A stretch of DNA of 64,000 bases from Lachnospira multipara ATCC 19207 (GTDB taxonomy: Bacteria; Bacillota; Clostridia; Lachnospirales; Lachnospiraceae). Numbering within the stretch: position 1 is the stretch's first letter; every line of letters begins with the position of its first letter. The stretch spans positions 1 to 64,000 of the forward strand of contig NZ_AUJG01000001.1 of the NCBI RefSeq assembly GCF_000424105.1, given 5' to 3'. The notes below the pieces were generated by a model, which worked only from the letters and a program-made list of their open reading frames with translations, made no database searches and was not told where the DNA came from. A program made the translations under genes and the position numbers. This document shows positions 16,176 to 24,520 of this stretch, piece by piece.

Positions 16176-17307
16176 AATTTCTCCTCCTTAAAATTAGAAC
16201 ACTAATAATTAGGCAAATGGCAATCATAAGCACCATTATTCCTAAATCCTGATAGTAGGCAGAAGTTTTGCCATAACAAGCTAGCTGATAAAGGCTATCT
16301 GTGAAAACTGTGGCAGGATTGATTTTATTTAAAATTGGGCAGAAATTCTGAATAATCTGCTGAATGCCGCCCATCATAAGTCCTGAAAAGAAGGAACATG
16401 TCATGGTAAAGGCAAGAGGTACCATAGAGAGGGCCAATTCATTTTTAAAGATAGAGCCAATCAAGGTACCAACTGAGATACCAAGGGCACTAGCTAGGCT
16501 AGTAATGGCAATGACCATGTAAATTGGTGAGCCCCAGTGAAGACCTAGGCAGTACTCTACATAGCAGATAACCACTGTGTTTGAAAGAGTTTGAAGTAAT
16601 GTACCTGCAAGGATTCCAGCAAATATTGCCTTTAATTTATGTCCTGGTGCCAGCTCAAATCTTTTACCACATTCTGAAAGATTGGCACAAAGACTTGTCA
16701 TCATAGCTGTGCTTACCCACGATGAGAAAAGTGAGGACATGGCAAGTAGGGCATAGAAAAATTGCATATACTGTGATACCCCAGATTTAAAGTCGTATTT
16801 TTTCAAAAAACTCATATTGGAATTTATACTAGCAATAAGAGTGTCAATTTCTTCTGGCTTCTCTGATAAAATTTTTTCAAAACTTGCTTGGTAATTTTGG
16901 TAGCTCTTTACTATCTGAGAAAGACTAGTGGAGATAAGACCATTTTCAGTAACAATGATTTCAATGTTGTCATCATGCTGGTAATAGATTCCTTCAATGT
17001 CTTTTTTGTTCAAAGCATCACTAGCAGCTTCTAAGCTATCAAAGCTAGTTACCTCAAGGATTTTACCGTGATCTTTTGTCTCTTTTGAAAGCTCCTCTAT
17101 AACGGATAAAAAGTTACTATTTATACCATCACCAGCCACATAGGCAACCTCAATAGTGTCTAAACGGTTTGGGTCATCCTTAATCATATTGCCAAAGCCT
17201 AGATAGAAGGCGCTTGCAAGGACTAATGGAAAGAGAAAGTTCCAGCCCACAAGCCAGCGCATTCTAATTAATTGCTTTATTTTATAGAAAAATATTCTTA
17301 AAAACAT
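16162..17307 (-). CDS. ABC-2 type transporter permease
   Basis: A 381-residue permease with the same layout as its partner: an N-terminal membrane segment (about 18-38), an external domain (about 40-190, with VAYVAGDGINSNFLSV), and a C-terminal bundle of five or six segments including SVGTLIGSIFKNELALSMVPLAF. Its ATG shares one base with the TAA of the ATPase (TAATG), so it is translated by re-initiation after the ATPase. The product is a drug-, lipid- or peptide-exporter subunit; no substrate can be read. Confidence 0.85.
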   Translation of the reverse strand: MFLRIFFYKIKQLIRMRWLVGWNFLFPLVLASAFYLGFGNMIKDDPNRLDTIEVAYVAGDGINSNFLSVIEELSKETKDHGKILEVTSFDSLEAASDALNKKDIEGIYYQHDDNIEIIVTENGLISTSLSQIVKSYQNYQASFEKILSEKPEEIDTLIASINSNMSFLKKYDFKSGVSQYMQFFYALLAMSSLFSSWVSTAMMTSLCANLSECGKRFELAPGHKLKAIFAGILAGTLLQTLSNTVVICYVEYCLGLHWGSPIYMVIAITSLASALGISVGTLIGSIFKNELALSMVPLAFTMTCSFFSGLMMGGIQQIIQNFCPILNKINPATVFTDSLYQLACYGKTSAYYQDLGIMVLMIAICLIISVLILRRRNYDSI

Positions 17308-18248
17308 TAGTCACGCAACTCCTTTCCAGTAATTTCTAGGAAGACATCATTTAGTGTTGGTAGCTTAGTTTGTACATGGCCGAATGGTATATTTTTTTCG
17401 CTAAAATATTCAAGTACATGTACAAGATTATGTTCGCCTCCATCTAGGCTAATAACAAGCTCGCCCTCGTTATACTTAGCGTCATAGACATGGTTGATGC
17501 CTTTGATATCCTTAAGTATATCCTCATTTATGGCAGGCATTCCTATGCAAATGCTTTCGCGAATCTTTAAGGAATTCTTTAAATCATTTGATGTGCCCTC
17601 GGCTACCTTCTTGCCGTGATCCATAATGATGATGCGGCTACAGATTTCCTCAACTTCCTCCATATAGTGAGAAGTGTAAATAATAGAAGCCCCTTGTCTA
17701 TTCATTTCCTTAATGCCCTCAAGAATTGCGTTACGGCTTTGTGGGTCAACGGCAACTGTTGGCTCATCAAAGATGATTAAACTTGGTTTATGGGCAATGC
17801 CGCAGGCAATGTTAAGTCTTCGTAGTAAACCACCAGATAACTTCTTAGGCTTGTATTTCTTGTAGTCGCTAAGACCTGTAAATTCCAGGGCTTCCTCCAC
17901 ATAACGGCGGCGTTTACTTTTATCTTTAATGTAGAGCCCACAGAAGAAGTCCACATTTTCATATACATTTAAAGTATTCATAATAGCTACGTTTTGAGGG
18001 ACTACACCTATTTTTGACTTAATGTCGTAGGCCTTAGGACTCATGGCCTTATCAAAAATTATTATCTCTCCCTTATCAAAGCTAAGAAGAGATAAAATGC
18101 AGTTAATAGTTGTAGTTTTGCCAGAACCATTAGGCCCTAGTAGTCCAAGAATTTCTCCCTGCTTTAATTCGAAGGAAAAATTGTCTACAGCGATTTTTTC
18201 CTTATATCGCTTAACTAAGTTGTTAACTTTAACTATTGAATCACTCAT
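17307..18248 (-). CDS. ABC transporter ATP-binding protein (CcmA/antibiotic-exporter type)
   Basis: A 313-residue ATPase with Walker A GPNGSGKTTTINC (about residue 35), Q-loop VVPQNVAIMNTLNVYENVDFF, signature LSGGLLRRLNIACGIA, Walker B LIIFDEPTVAVDPQSR and the H-loop YTSHYMEEVEEIC. About 90 C-terminal residues form the extra domain seen in DrrA/NatA-like ATPases. It is the first gene of the five-gene operon and has a strong ribosome site (AAGGAGATAA). The operon order is ATPase, two permeases, kinase, response regulator. Confidence 0.93.
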   Translation of the reverse strand: MSDSIVKVNNLVKRYKEKIAVDNFSFELKQGEILGLLGPNGSGKTTTINCILSLLSFDKGEIIIFDKAMSPKAYDIKSKIGVVPQNVAIMNTLNVYENVDFFCGLYIKDKSKRRRYVEEALEFTGLSDYKKYKPKKLSGGLLRRLNIACGIAHKPSLIIFDEPTVAVDPQSRNAILEGIKEMNRQGASIIYTSHYMEEVEEICSRIIIMDHGKKVAEGTSNDLKNSLKIRESICIGMPAINEDILKDIKGINHVYDAKYNEGELVISLDGGEHNLVHVLEYFSEKNIPFGHVQTKLPTLNDVFLEITGKELRD

Positions 18249-18437
18249 AAATTTATCTCCTTATTAAACTCCCTTATAATTATCAATTTACCTAGCATTT
18301 ACTTACACAAGTTTAAAAGCAATTTCGTAAATCTAAAATTATAATATTAAATTCCTGCTCTGGATACTAGTGATTGCAGTCATTTCCTGCATGTGACAAA
18401 TGTCATGTCTTTTTACATTTTCATAAAAATAAAAACT

Positions 18438-18466
18438 TTGTATTCCAATTATAGATATGGTAAACT
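18438..18466 (+). promoter_or_regulatory. Candidate sigma-A promoter of the ferritin gene
   Basis: TTGTAT (18438-18443), a 17-bp spacer, and TAAACT (18461-18466) with an extended TGG before the -10. It lies about 50 bp before the ferritin start. Confidence 0.6.
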
Positions 18467-18516
18467 AGCAATAGATATACATGTGTTAACTAAATAAATA
18501 GCAAAGGAGACGGACT

Positions 18517-19002
18517 ATGAAACAGAATGTAGCGGATTTGCTTAATGCACAGGTAAATAAGGAGTTTTACTCTGCTTACCTGTATTTGGGAATTTCTAAG
18601 TTTTTTACAAAGGCTAAATTATATGGCTTTGCCAACTGGTATAGAGTTCAGGCTACAGAAGAGCAGGAGCATGCCATGAAGATTTATGATTATCTTCTAG
18701 ATTCTAAGCAGGATGTGTGCCTTGAGGCCATAGATAAGGTGGATATTAAGATAGAAAGTGCCTTGGCTGCAGTAATTGAGGCGGACAAGCACGAGCAATA
18801 TATCACTGCTGAGATTTGTAAGATTATGGATTTGGCGGTTGCTGAAAATGATTACACAACGCAAAGCTTCCTCGATTGGTTTATAGAGGAGCAAAAGGAG
18901 GAAGAGGAGAATTCAAGAAAGATGATTTCAAGGGTTGAGGCCGTTGGCAGCGATAGAAGACTTCTCTATATGTTAGATAAGGAAATTGAAAAGCGCGAAT
19001 AA
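18517..19002 (+). CDS. ftnA: Ferritin (non-haem, FtnA-like)
   Basis: A 161-residue four-helix protein of normal ferritin length. The di-iron centre residues are visible: Glu in LLNAQVNKEFYSAYLYL (about 17), Glu and His in ATEEQEHAMKIYDY (about 50 and 53), and Glu/Gln in the third helix and in DWFIEEQKEEEENSRKMI. It stores iron as a ferric core in the cytoplasm and limits oxidative damage. It is a single-gene unit with its own promoter and terminator. No Fur box was found by eye. Confidence 0.93.
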   Translation: MKQNVADLLNAQVNKEFYSAYLYLGISKFFTKAKLYGFANWYRVQATEEQEHAMKIYDYLLDSKQDVCLEAIDKVDIKIESALAAVIEADKHEQYITAEICKIMDLAVAENDYTTQSFLDWFIEEQKEEEENSRKMISRVEAVGSDRRLLYMLDKEIEKRE

Positions 19003-19063
19003 TTAGCTGCTTTAAAAACGTTGAAGCAATGTAGAAAGATTTATGAACGCTTTACAGTAATTT

Positions 19064-19094
19064 ACCCTTCGGCTTCTATGGCTGAAGGGTTTTT
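19064..19094 (+). terminator. Intrinsic terminator of the ferritin gene
   Basis: ACCCTTCGGC (19064-19073) pairs with GCTGAAGGGT (19081-19090), followed by TTTT. Confidence 0.88.
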
Positions 19095-19160
19095 GCATAA
19101 TTAGGCAAAGATAATACTTTTTGCTATTATATAAAAAGAAATTGGAAGGAGGCCTACAAT

Positions 19161-20039
19161 ATGGATATTAAAGATATACGTTTTTATATGGAATGCTATG
19201 AGGCAAGAAGTATCAATAAGGCAGCGAAGTCTTTATTTATCACACCTCAAGGACTCGGAAAAGCCCTGGATAGAATTGAAACAGAGCTTCAGGTTAAGCT
19301 CTTTGACAGAACCAAGCAAGGCCTTGTGCCAACAGAAGCGGGAGTTTTCTTTTATAAGAAAAGCCACAGAATTTTGGAGAGCACAAGAGAGCTTGAGGAA
19401 GGTCTAGAAGAGATTAAAAGCAAGAAGAAGATCTTTAAACTAGGCTATTCCTGCGGTTTAATCAGGATGTTGCCCTTAAGTGTCATTGATAAGATACAAG
19501 AGGATTTTGAAAATGTAGAGCTAAGTATCGAGGAATCCTCAAACCTTGATGTTAAGCAAAAGCTAGCCAAAAATCAGATAGACCTAGGCCTAGTAATTGG
19601 CCGTGTGGCAGCAGAGAATGTTATTGAAGTGGAGCTTGAAAGTAAGACCATGTGCGCAGTTGTGCCAAAGGGGCATAAGCTCTTTAATAGGAAAAGTCTA
19701 AAGATAGCAGACTTAAAGGATGAGCAGTTAATTAGTTTAAACGAGAAATATCAGGCTTATGATAACTTGATTAATTCCTGCGAGCGCGAAGGATTTTTCC
19801 CCCACATACGCATTAAAACCATGGAAGCTGCCATGATTTATGAGTTTGTTAGAGAAGGCATTGGAATAGGAATCGATGTGGACATCCATAATAGAGAAGG
19901 TCTTTTTGAAAATGTAGCTCTAATCCCTATTAAAGACGCCATTCCTTGGAGTGTCTATCTGGTTTATAAAAGCGAAAAAAGAAAAGATGAATGCTTGTTA
20001 AAGCTTGAAAAAGAGTTAAAAAAGAATGCAAGAAGGTAG
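19161..20039 (+). CDS. LysR-family transcriptional regulator
   Basis: A 292-residue LysR protein. The N-terminal winged helix-turn-helix reads FYMECYEARSINKAAKSLFITPQGLGKALDRIETEL. The effector domain has NLDVKQKLAKNQIDLGLVIGR and VREGIGIGIDVDIHNREG. It lies upstream of and on the same strand as the flavin-dependent reductase and OFA transporter genes, with a terminator between. It probably controls them in response to the transported acid. Strong ribosome site (GGAAGGAGG). Confidence 0.9.
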   Translation: MDIKDIRFYMECYEARSINKAAKSLFITPQGLGKALDRIETELQVKLFDRTKQGLVPTEAGVFFYKKSHRILESTRELEEGLEEIKSKKKIFKLGYSCGLIRMLPLSVIDKIQEDFENVELSIEESSNLDVKQKLAKNQIDLGLVIGRVAAENVIEVELESKTMCAVVPKGHKLFNRKSLKIADLKDEQLISLNEKYQAYDNLINSCEREGFFPHIRIKTMEAAMIYEFVREGIGIGIDVDIHNREGLFENVALIPIKDAIPWSVYLVYKSEKRKDECLLKLEKELKKNARR

Positions 20040-20069
20040 AAACTATTAGTTTCTACCTTCTATTTTTTT
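20031..20069 (+). terminator. Intrinsic terminator overlapping the lysR stop codon
   Basis: AGAAGGTAGAAACTA (20031-20045, containing the TAG stop) pairs with TAGTTTCTACCTTCT (20047-20061), followed by seven T. Confidence 0.9.
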
Positions 20070-20213
20070 GTTGATAGAATATTATCAACAAGGAGTGTTA
20101 AAATTATAACAAGTAAATGTTAAATAATTATCAATCCCTAAGGTTAGCAGTTAATTTGCGGTTAGAAATAAACTTAAAAGTAAAACACATTTTCAAGACA
20201 AGGAGAAAAACGT

Positions 20214-22160
20214 ATGGAAAGAAAGTACCCACATTTATCAAGTCCAATTACAGTGGCTGGCGTAACTTTTAAGAACAGAATGTTTTCTGCACCAATGGGC
20301 GGAACTGACATTACAAATGATGGTTGTATCGGACCTAAGTCTACAGCCTTTTATGAGCTTAGAGGAAAGGGCGGCGCTGGTGCTGTAACAGTATCAGAAT
20401 GTATGGTTCATCCACAGACAGATGGAAGTCATGCATATCACCTTGATCCTTCAATTTTAAACTCTCTTGCATGTGCAACTTACACAGCAGATGCAATTAG
20501 AAGACACGGCTCTATGCCTTCTCTTGAGCTTTCTCACTCAGGAATGTATGCAGGAACATATATGACAGATAAGTCTAAGCAAAAGAGCATGAATCAGTGG
20601 GGACCATCTGATACAGTTCGTCCTGACGGCGTAGAAGTTAAGGCTCTTACTAAGGACATGATTGATGATATCGTTAAATCTTACGGTGAAGTTGCTGCCA
20701 TGGCTAAGCGTGCCGGTTTTGAAATGCTTATGATCCATGGTGGTCACGGTTGGCTTATAAACCAGTTCTTATCACCTTTCTTTAACAAAAGAACTGACGA
20801 GTATGGCGGAAGCTTAGAAAATAGATGCAGATTTGCAAAGGAAGTTCTTACTTCAGTAAGAAATGCAGTAGGCCCTCGTTTCCCAATTGAATTTAGAATG
20901 TCAGGTTCAGAATTCTTCGATGAAGGTTATGGCCTTGAAGAAGGTGTAGAAATCGCTAAGCAGTTAGAGTCTTATGTAGATATTCTTCATGTTTCTGCAG
21001 GTACATACCAGAGAACATTTGGTATTACACACCCATCAATGTTTGAAGAACACGGAAGAAACGTATATCTTGCAGCTGAAATTAAAAAGCATGTATCAGT
21101 ACCTGTTGCAACATTAGGTGGACTTAATGACCCAGCTCAGATGGAAGAAATCATTGCCTCTGGAAAGGCTGATATTGTCTACATGGGACGTGCTCTTTTA
21201 GCAGATCCATATCTACCAGAAAAGGTTATGCAAAACCGTGACGATGAAATAGTTCGTTGTCTTCGTTGCTTTACATGTATGGCAGAACGTGCAGCTACAT
21301 CAACAAGACGTTGTACAGTAAACCCAATTATTGGTCGTGAAATCGAAGGAGATGAAGTAACTAAGGCTCCTGTTAAGAAGAAGGTTTTAGTTGCAGGTGG
21401 CGGTCCTGGTGGACTTTATGCAGCCTACACAGCAGCTAGACGTGGCCATGAAGTAATTCTTTGTGAGAAGGAATCAGAACTTGGCGGAATCTTAAAGAGT
21501 GAGCAGGCAATTCCTTTTAAGTATGAAATGTATCAGTTAACAGGAACTTATGAGAAGTTAGCTCGAGAAGCTGGTGTAGAAATTCGCTTAAATACTGAAG
21601 TTACTAAGGAATACGCTTTAAAAGAAAATGCCGATGCAATCATTATTGCTGTTGGTTCATCACCACTCATACCTCCAATTCCAGGTCTTGATGGTGAAAA
21701 TGTAGTAATCGTTAACAACTACTACAAGGAAAAGGAAAAGGTTTCTGATGAAGTTGTAATTCTTGGTGGTGGCCTCGCAGGTTCTGAATGTGCAATTCAC
21801 TTAGGTCAGGAAGGTAAGAAGGTATCTATCGTAGAAATGAGAGATAGCTTAGCACCTGATGCTAACGTAAGACATCGTCCATTACTCTTACAGCAGATTG
21901 ATAAATATGTGGATGTACATACAGGACTTAAGGCCGTTAAGGTAACAGCTGAAGGTGTTGAATGTGAAGATAAAGATGGCAATGCTGTATTCGTTAAGGG
22001 TTCAAGTGTTATCTGTGCCCTTGGTCAGCGTTCAAGAACAAATGTAGTAGAAGAATTAAGAGATTGTGCTCCATTTGTTAGAGTAATCGGTGATGCAGCT
22101 AAGGTTTCAACAATTACTAATGCAGTATATTGGGGCTACCACGCAGCACTTGATATCTAA
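20214..22160 (+). CDS. Old-yellow-enzyme/2,4-dienoyl-CoA-reductase-like FMN/FAD/4Fe-4S reductase
   Basis: A 648-residue flavoenzyme with the three-part layout of 2-enoate reductase, BaiCD and FadH: an FMN TIM barrel (about 1-350), a Cys cluster for 4Fe-4S (C-X2-C-X2-C-X11-C near 346-364, one residue shorter than the FadH spacing C-X2-C-X3-C-X11-C), and FAD and NAD domains (VLVAGGGPGGLYAAYTAARRG; VVILGGGLAGSECAIHLG). At the position of the catalytic Tyr of FadH the motif reads HGGHGWLINQFLSPF, that is, Trp instead of Tyr. It probably reduces a C=C bond of an enoate with NADH. The OFA transporter next door suggests an organic acid substrate. Confidence 0.85.
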   Translation: MERKYPHLSSPITVAGVTFKNRMFSAPMGGTDITNDGCIGPKSTAFYELRGKGGAGAVTVSECMVHPQTDGSHAYHLDPSILNSLACATYTADAIRRHGSMPSLELSHSGMYAGTYMTDKSKQKSMNQWGPSDTVRPDGVEVKALTKDMIDDIVKSYGEVAAMAKRAGFEMLMIHGGHGWLINQFLSPFFNKRTDEYGGSLENRCRFAKEVLTSVRNAVGPRFPIEFRMSGSEFFDEGYGLEEGVEIAKQLESYVDILHVSAGTYQRTFGITHPSMFEEHGRNVYLAAEIKKHVSVPVATLGGLNDPAQMEEIIASGKADIVYMGRALLADPYLPEKVMQNRDDEIVRCLRCFTCMAERAATSTRRCTVNPIIGREIEGDEVTKAPVKKKVLVAGGGPGGLYAAYTAARRGHEVILCEKESELGGILKSEQAIPFKYEMYQLTGTYEKLAREAGVEIRLNTEVTKEYALKENADAIIIAVGSSPLIPPIPGLDGENVVIVNNYYKEKEKVSDEVVILGGGLAGSECAIHLGQEGKKVSIVEMRDSLAPDANVRHRPLLLQQIDKYVDVHTGLKAVKVTAEGVECEDKDGNAVFVKGSSVICALGQRSRTNVVEELRDCAPFVRVIGDAAKVSTITNAVYWGYHAALDI

Positions 22161-22176
22161 GATGTAACTAACCGGT

Positions 22177-22223
22177 GCTTTTACATTTTCATAAAGATAA
22201 GTACTTTTGAAAATGTAAAAAGC
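22177..22223. terminator. Hairpin containing ACATTTTC/GAAAATGT after the reductase gene
   Basis: GCTTTTACATTTTCA (22177-22191) pairs with TGAAAATGTAAAAAGC (22208-22223). There is no T-run after it on the plus strand, so it may be a processing or partial stop site between the reductase and the OFA gene. Confidence 0.5.
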
Positions 22224-22310
22224 CCGGAAATATAATCACTAAAGATAGGTCGTCATTCCCAAGGCGACCGCACCTAGCAAAATAATATAAAAAAATTGAG
22301 GAATAAAAAT

Positions 22311-23552
22311 ATGAATTTAGGAATTAAAGATTTAGATAAAAGAAGATGGGTTGTCCTAATTGCAGGATGTTTTATTAACCTTTGCTTAGGCTCAATTTAC
22401 GTATGGAGCGTTTTCTCAGCAGGAATGGCAGATTATTTAACAAGCACACTTGGAAAAACAGTAACTTCTGCAGATCTTGCTATTGTTTATACAATTGCTA
22501 ACTCAGTTGGCCCTATCACTATGATTTCTGGTGGTTGGTTTAACGATAAATTTGGACCAAGAAAAGTTATTTTAACAGGTGGTATCATGTGGGGACTTGG
22601 TATGTTCCTATCAGGTTTTGCCACAAGCGTTAACATGCTTATTGTAACTTATGGTCTTATTGGTGGCCTTGGTCTTGGAATGGCTTACGGAAGCACAATT
22701 TCAACTTGCGTTAAGTTCTTCCCAGATAAAAGAGGTTTAGTAGGTGGTATTACAACAGCCGTTTATGGTATGAGTTCCGTAATTTTACCTCCAATCGTTA
22801 CAGTAATTGTTTCTAAGACAAATGCAACAACAGCCTTCAAAATCGTAGGTGTTGTATTTATGGTACTTATTGCAGTTTCAGTAATCTTCCTTGAGAAGTG
22901 TCCTGAAGACTACACACCAGCAGGCTTTAAGGCAAACAAGGCAGTAAAAGCACAGGTAAATATGAACTGGAAAGAAATGTTAAAGACACCAACTTTCTAC
23001 GTAATGCTTTTACTTCTTACATGTGGTGCCTTTACAGGTATGATGATTACATCACAGGCTTCTTCAGTAGCACAGCACATGGTAGGTTTATCAGCTGTAG
23101 CAGCAAGCCTTGCAGTATCTGTATTAGCTTTATTTAACGCTTTTGGTAGAATTATTGCAGGCTTTATTTCAGATAAGATTGGTAGAATTAACACATTATT
23201 CTTAGCATGCTTACTTGCTGTAATTGGCCTTTCATGTCTTTATAATTCAGGCATTGGAACAGTAATTTTATTCTATGTTGGCCTTTCAATCGTTGGTGTA
23301 AGCTACGGTGCTTTTATGGGCGTATATCCAGGTTTTACAGCAGATCAGTTTGGCCCTAAGAACAACTCAGTAAACTACGGTATTATGTTTATTGGCTTTG
23401 CAATTGCAGGTTACTTTGGTCCACAGATTATGGGAACAACATTTGCAAAAACAGGCGCATATCAGAATGCCTTCATGTACTCTATTGTATTCTCAATTGT
23501 AGGTATCGTATTCACATTTATCTACAAGCTAATTGCTAAGAAGAATAAGTAG
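22311..23552 (+). CDS. OFA-family MFS transporter (oxalate/formate antiporter-like)
   Basis: A 413-residue, 12-span MFS protein. The N-terminal RRWVVLIAGCFINLCLGSIYVWSVFS is typical of the OFA subfamily. Further MFS motifs are GGWFNDKFGPRKVILTGG in the loop after span 2 and AGFISDKIGRINTLF in the central half. I chose ATG 22311, which has GAGG upstream, over TTG 22296. OFA members exchange small carboxylates such as oxalate/formate; many Clostridial members have unknown substrates. Its position after an enoate-reductase-like gene suggests uptake of an unsaturated acid or exchange with its reduced form. Confidence 0.85.
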   Translation: MNLGIKDLDKRRWVVLIAGCFINLCLGSIYVWSVFSAGMADYLTSTLGKTVTSADLAIVYTIANSVGPITMISGGWFNDKFGPRKVILTGGIMWGLGMFLSGFATSVNMLIVTYGLIGGLGLGMAYGSTISTCVKFFPDKRGLVGGITTAVYGMSSVILPPIVTVIVSKTNATTAFKIVGVVFMVLIAVSVIFLEKCPEDYTPAGFKANKAVKAQVNMNWKEMLKTPTFYVMLLLLTCGAFTGMMITSQASSVAQHMVGLSAVAASLAVSVLALFNAFGRIIAGFISDKIGRINTLFLACLLAVIGLSCLYNSGIGTVILFYVGLSIVGVSYGAFMGVYPGFTADQFGPKNNSVNYGIMFIGFAIAGYFGPQIMGTTFAKTGAYQNAFMYSIVFSIVGIVFTFIYKLIAKKNK

Positions 23553-23561
23553 AAAAATGTA

Positions 23562-23615
23562 TAGCAAGTTTGCAAACTATAATAAGTATGCAAACCATAG
23601 CAAGTATGCAAATGC
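23562..23615. repeat. Three 18-bp tandem repeats after the OFA gene
   Basis: Units TAGCAAGTTTGCAAACTA (23562), TAATAAGTATGCAAACCA (23580) and TAGCAAGTATGCAAATGC (23598) follow one another without gaps. They lie between the OFA stop codon and the terminator at 23661, so they form part of the 3' untranslated region. Confidence 0.7.
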
Positions 23616-23660
23616 ATAACAATATTGATCTCCTCACATAATATAAAATCAAAAACAAAG

Positions 23661-23694
23661 GGAAAGTCTGGTGAAAGCCGGGCTTTTCTTTTTA
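23661..23694 (+). terminator. Intrinsic terminator after the OFA gene
   Basis: GGAAAGTCTGG pairs (with G-U) with CCGGGCTTTTC, followed by TTTTT. Confidence 0.8.
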
Positions 23695-23838
23695 TTGCGG
23701 TGACTTAATTGAATTCTATCCTTAAAAAGCGACTTGTCACAGATATAAGTAGAGTATAAAATATCTAAGATAATGCATTTATTTATATTTCATACGAATG
23801 TGAATTGGAAGGAAGATATTGGAAAGGAAATTTTTATT

Positions 23839-24339
23839 ATGAAAATTAGAAATGCAGTAATAACTGATTTAGATCGCATTATGGACATTTATGCCTATGC
23901 AAGAAAATTTATGGCAGAGCACGGAAATCCAACACAGTGGGGACCCACAAATTGGCCACCAAGAGATTTAATTGAGGAAGATATTACAAGAGAAAAAAGT
24001 TATGTCTGTCTTAATGATGAAGATAAGGTAATTGGTGTATTCTTCTATAATTATGGTAAAGACGTTGATCCAACTTACGGTGATATCACTGATGGAACAT
24101 GGCTTGAAGATAGTCCATATGCAGTAGTTCATAGACTTGCAGTGGATGGTTCAGAAAGAGGCATTGGTACATTTTGCTTAAATTGGGCCTTTGAAAAATC
24201 AGGACATGTAAGAATTGATACTCATGGTGATAATAAGGTAATGCAGAGCTTACTTACAAAGCTTGGTTTTAAGCACACAGGAACAGTTTATGTAGAAAGT
24301 GATGATATGCCAAGAATTGCATATGAGAAGATATTTTAA
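23839..24339 (+). CDS. GNAT-family N-acetyltransferase
   Basis: A 166-residue acetyltransferase. The acetyl-CoA site is recognisable as VHRLAVDGSERGIGTFCLNWAFE (R/Q-x-x-G-x-G/A form), followed by the usual late strands VRIDTHGDNKVMQSLLTKLGFKHTGTVYV. ATG 23839 follows an AAAGGAAA site; an ATG at 23773 would give a 22-residue extension that does not fit the family. The acceptor is unknown; the FMAEHGNPTQWG pattern is common in Firmicute GNATs of unknown role. Confidence 0.85.
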   Translation: MKIRNAVITDLDRIMDIYAYARKFMAEHGNPTQWGPTNWPPRDLIEEDITREKSYVCLNDEDKVIGVFFYNYGKDVDPTYGDITDGTWLEDSPYAVVHRLAVDGSERGIGTFCLNWAFEKSGHVRIDTHGDNKVMQSLLTKLGFKHTGTVYVESDDMPRIAYEKIF

Positions 24340-24450
24340 GCCGCTAGTCCTACTTTTCCCGAAATAAGCAAGTTTTATCCCCGAACTTCTATTTAATTAT
24401 CTTGCATTTATCTCACTTACTATATAAGATTTAACTATATACTTTATTTA

Positions 24451-24505
24451 ACTAGATTCTTGCGAGATTTTTACGAGATTTTCACGAGATTCTCACAAGA
24501 TTCTT
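24451..24505 (+). repeat. Five 11-bp tandem repeats in the leader of the GH95 gene
   Basis: Units start at 24451, 24462, 24473, 24484 and 24495: ACTAGATTCTT, GCGAGATTTTT, ACGAGATTTTC, ACGAGATTCTC, ACAAGATTCTT. The consensus is ACGAGATTYTY with an exact 11-bp period. They end four bases before the GGGGAGG ribosome site. Confidence 0.75.
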
Positions 24506-24520
24506 ATTGGGGAGGATAAG

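Noticed and set aside
20214-22160. The flavin-dependent reductase as a bilirubin reductase (BilR)
   Set aside because: As I recall, BilR enzymes carry an HGDR motif at the active site. Here the aligned place reads HGWL, so that activity is unlikely.
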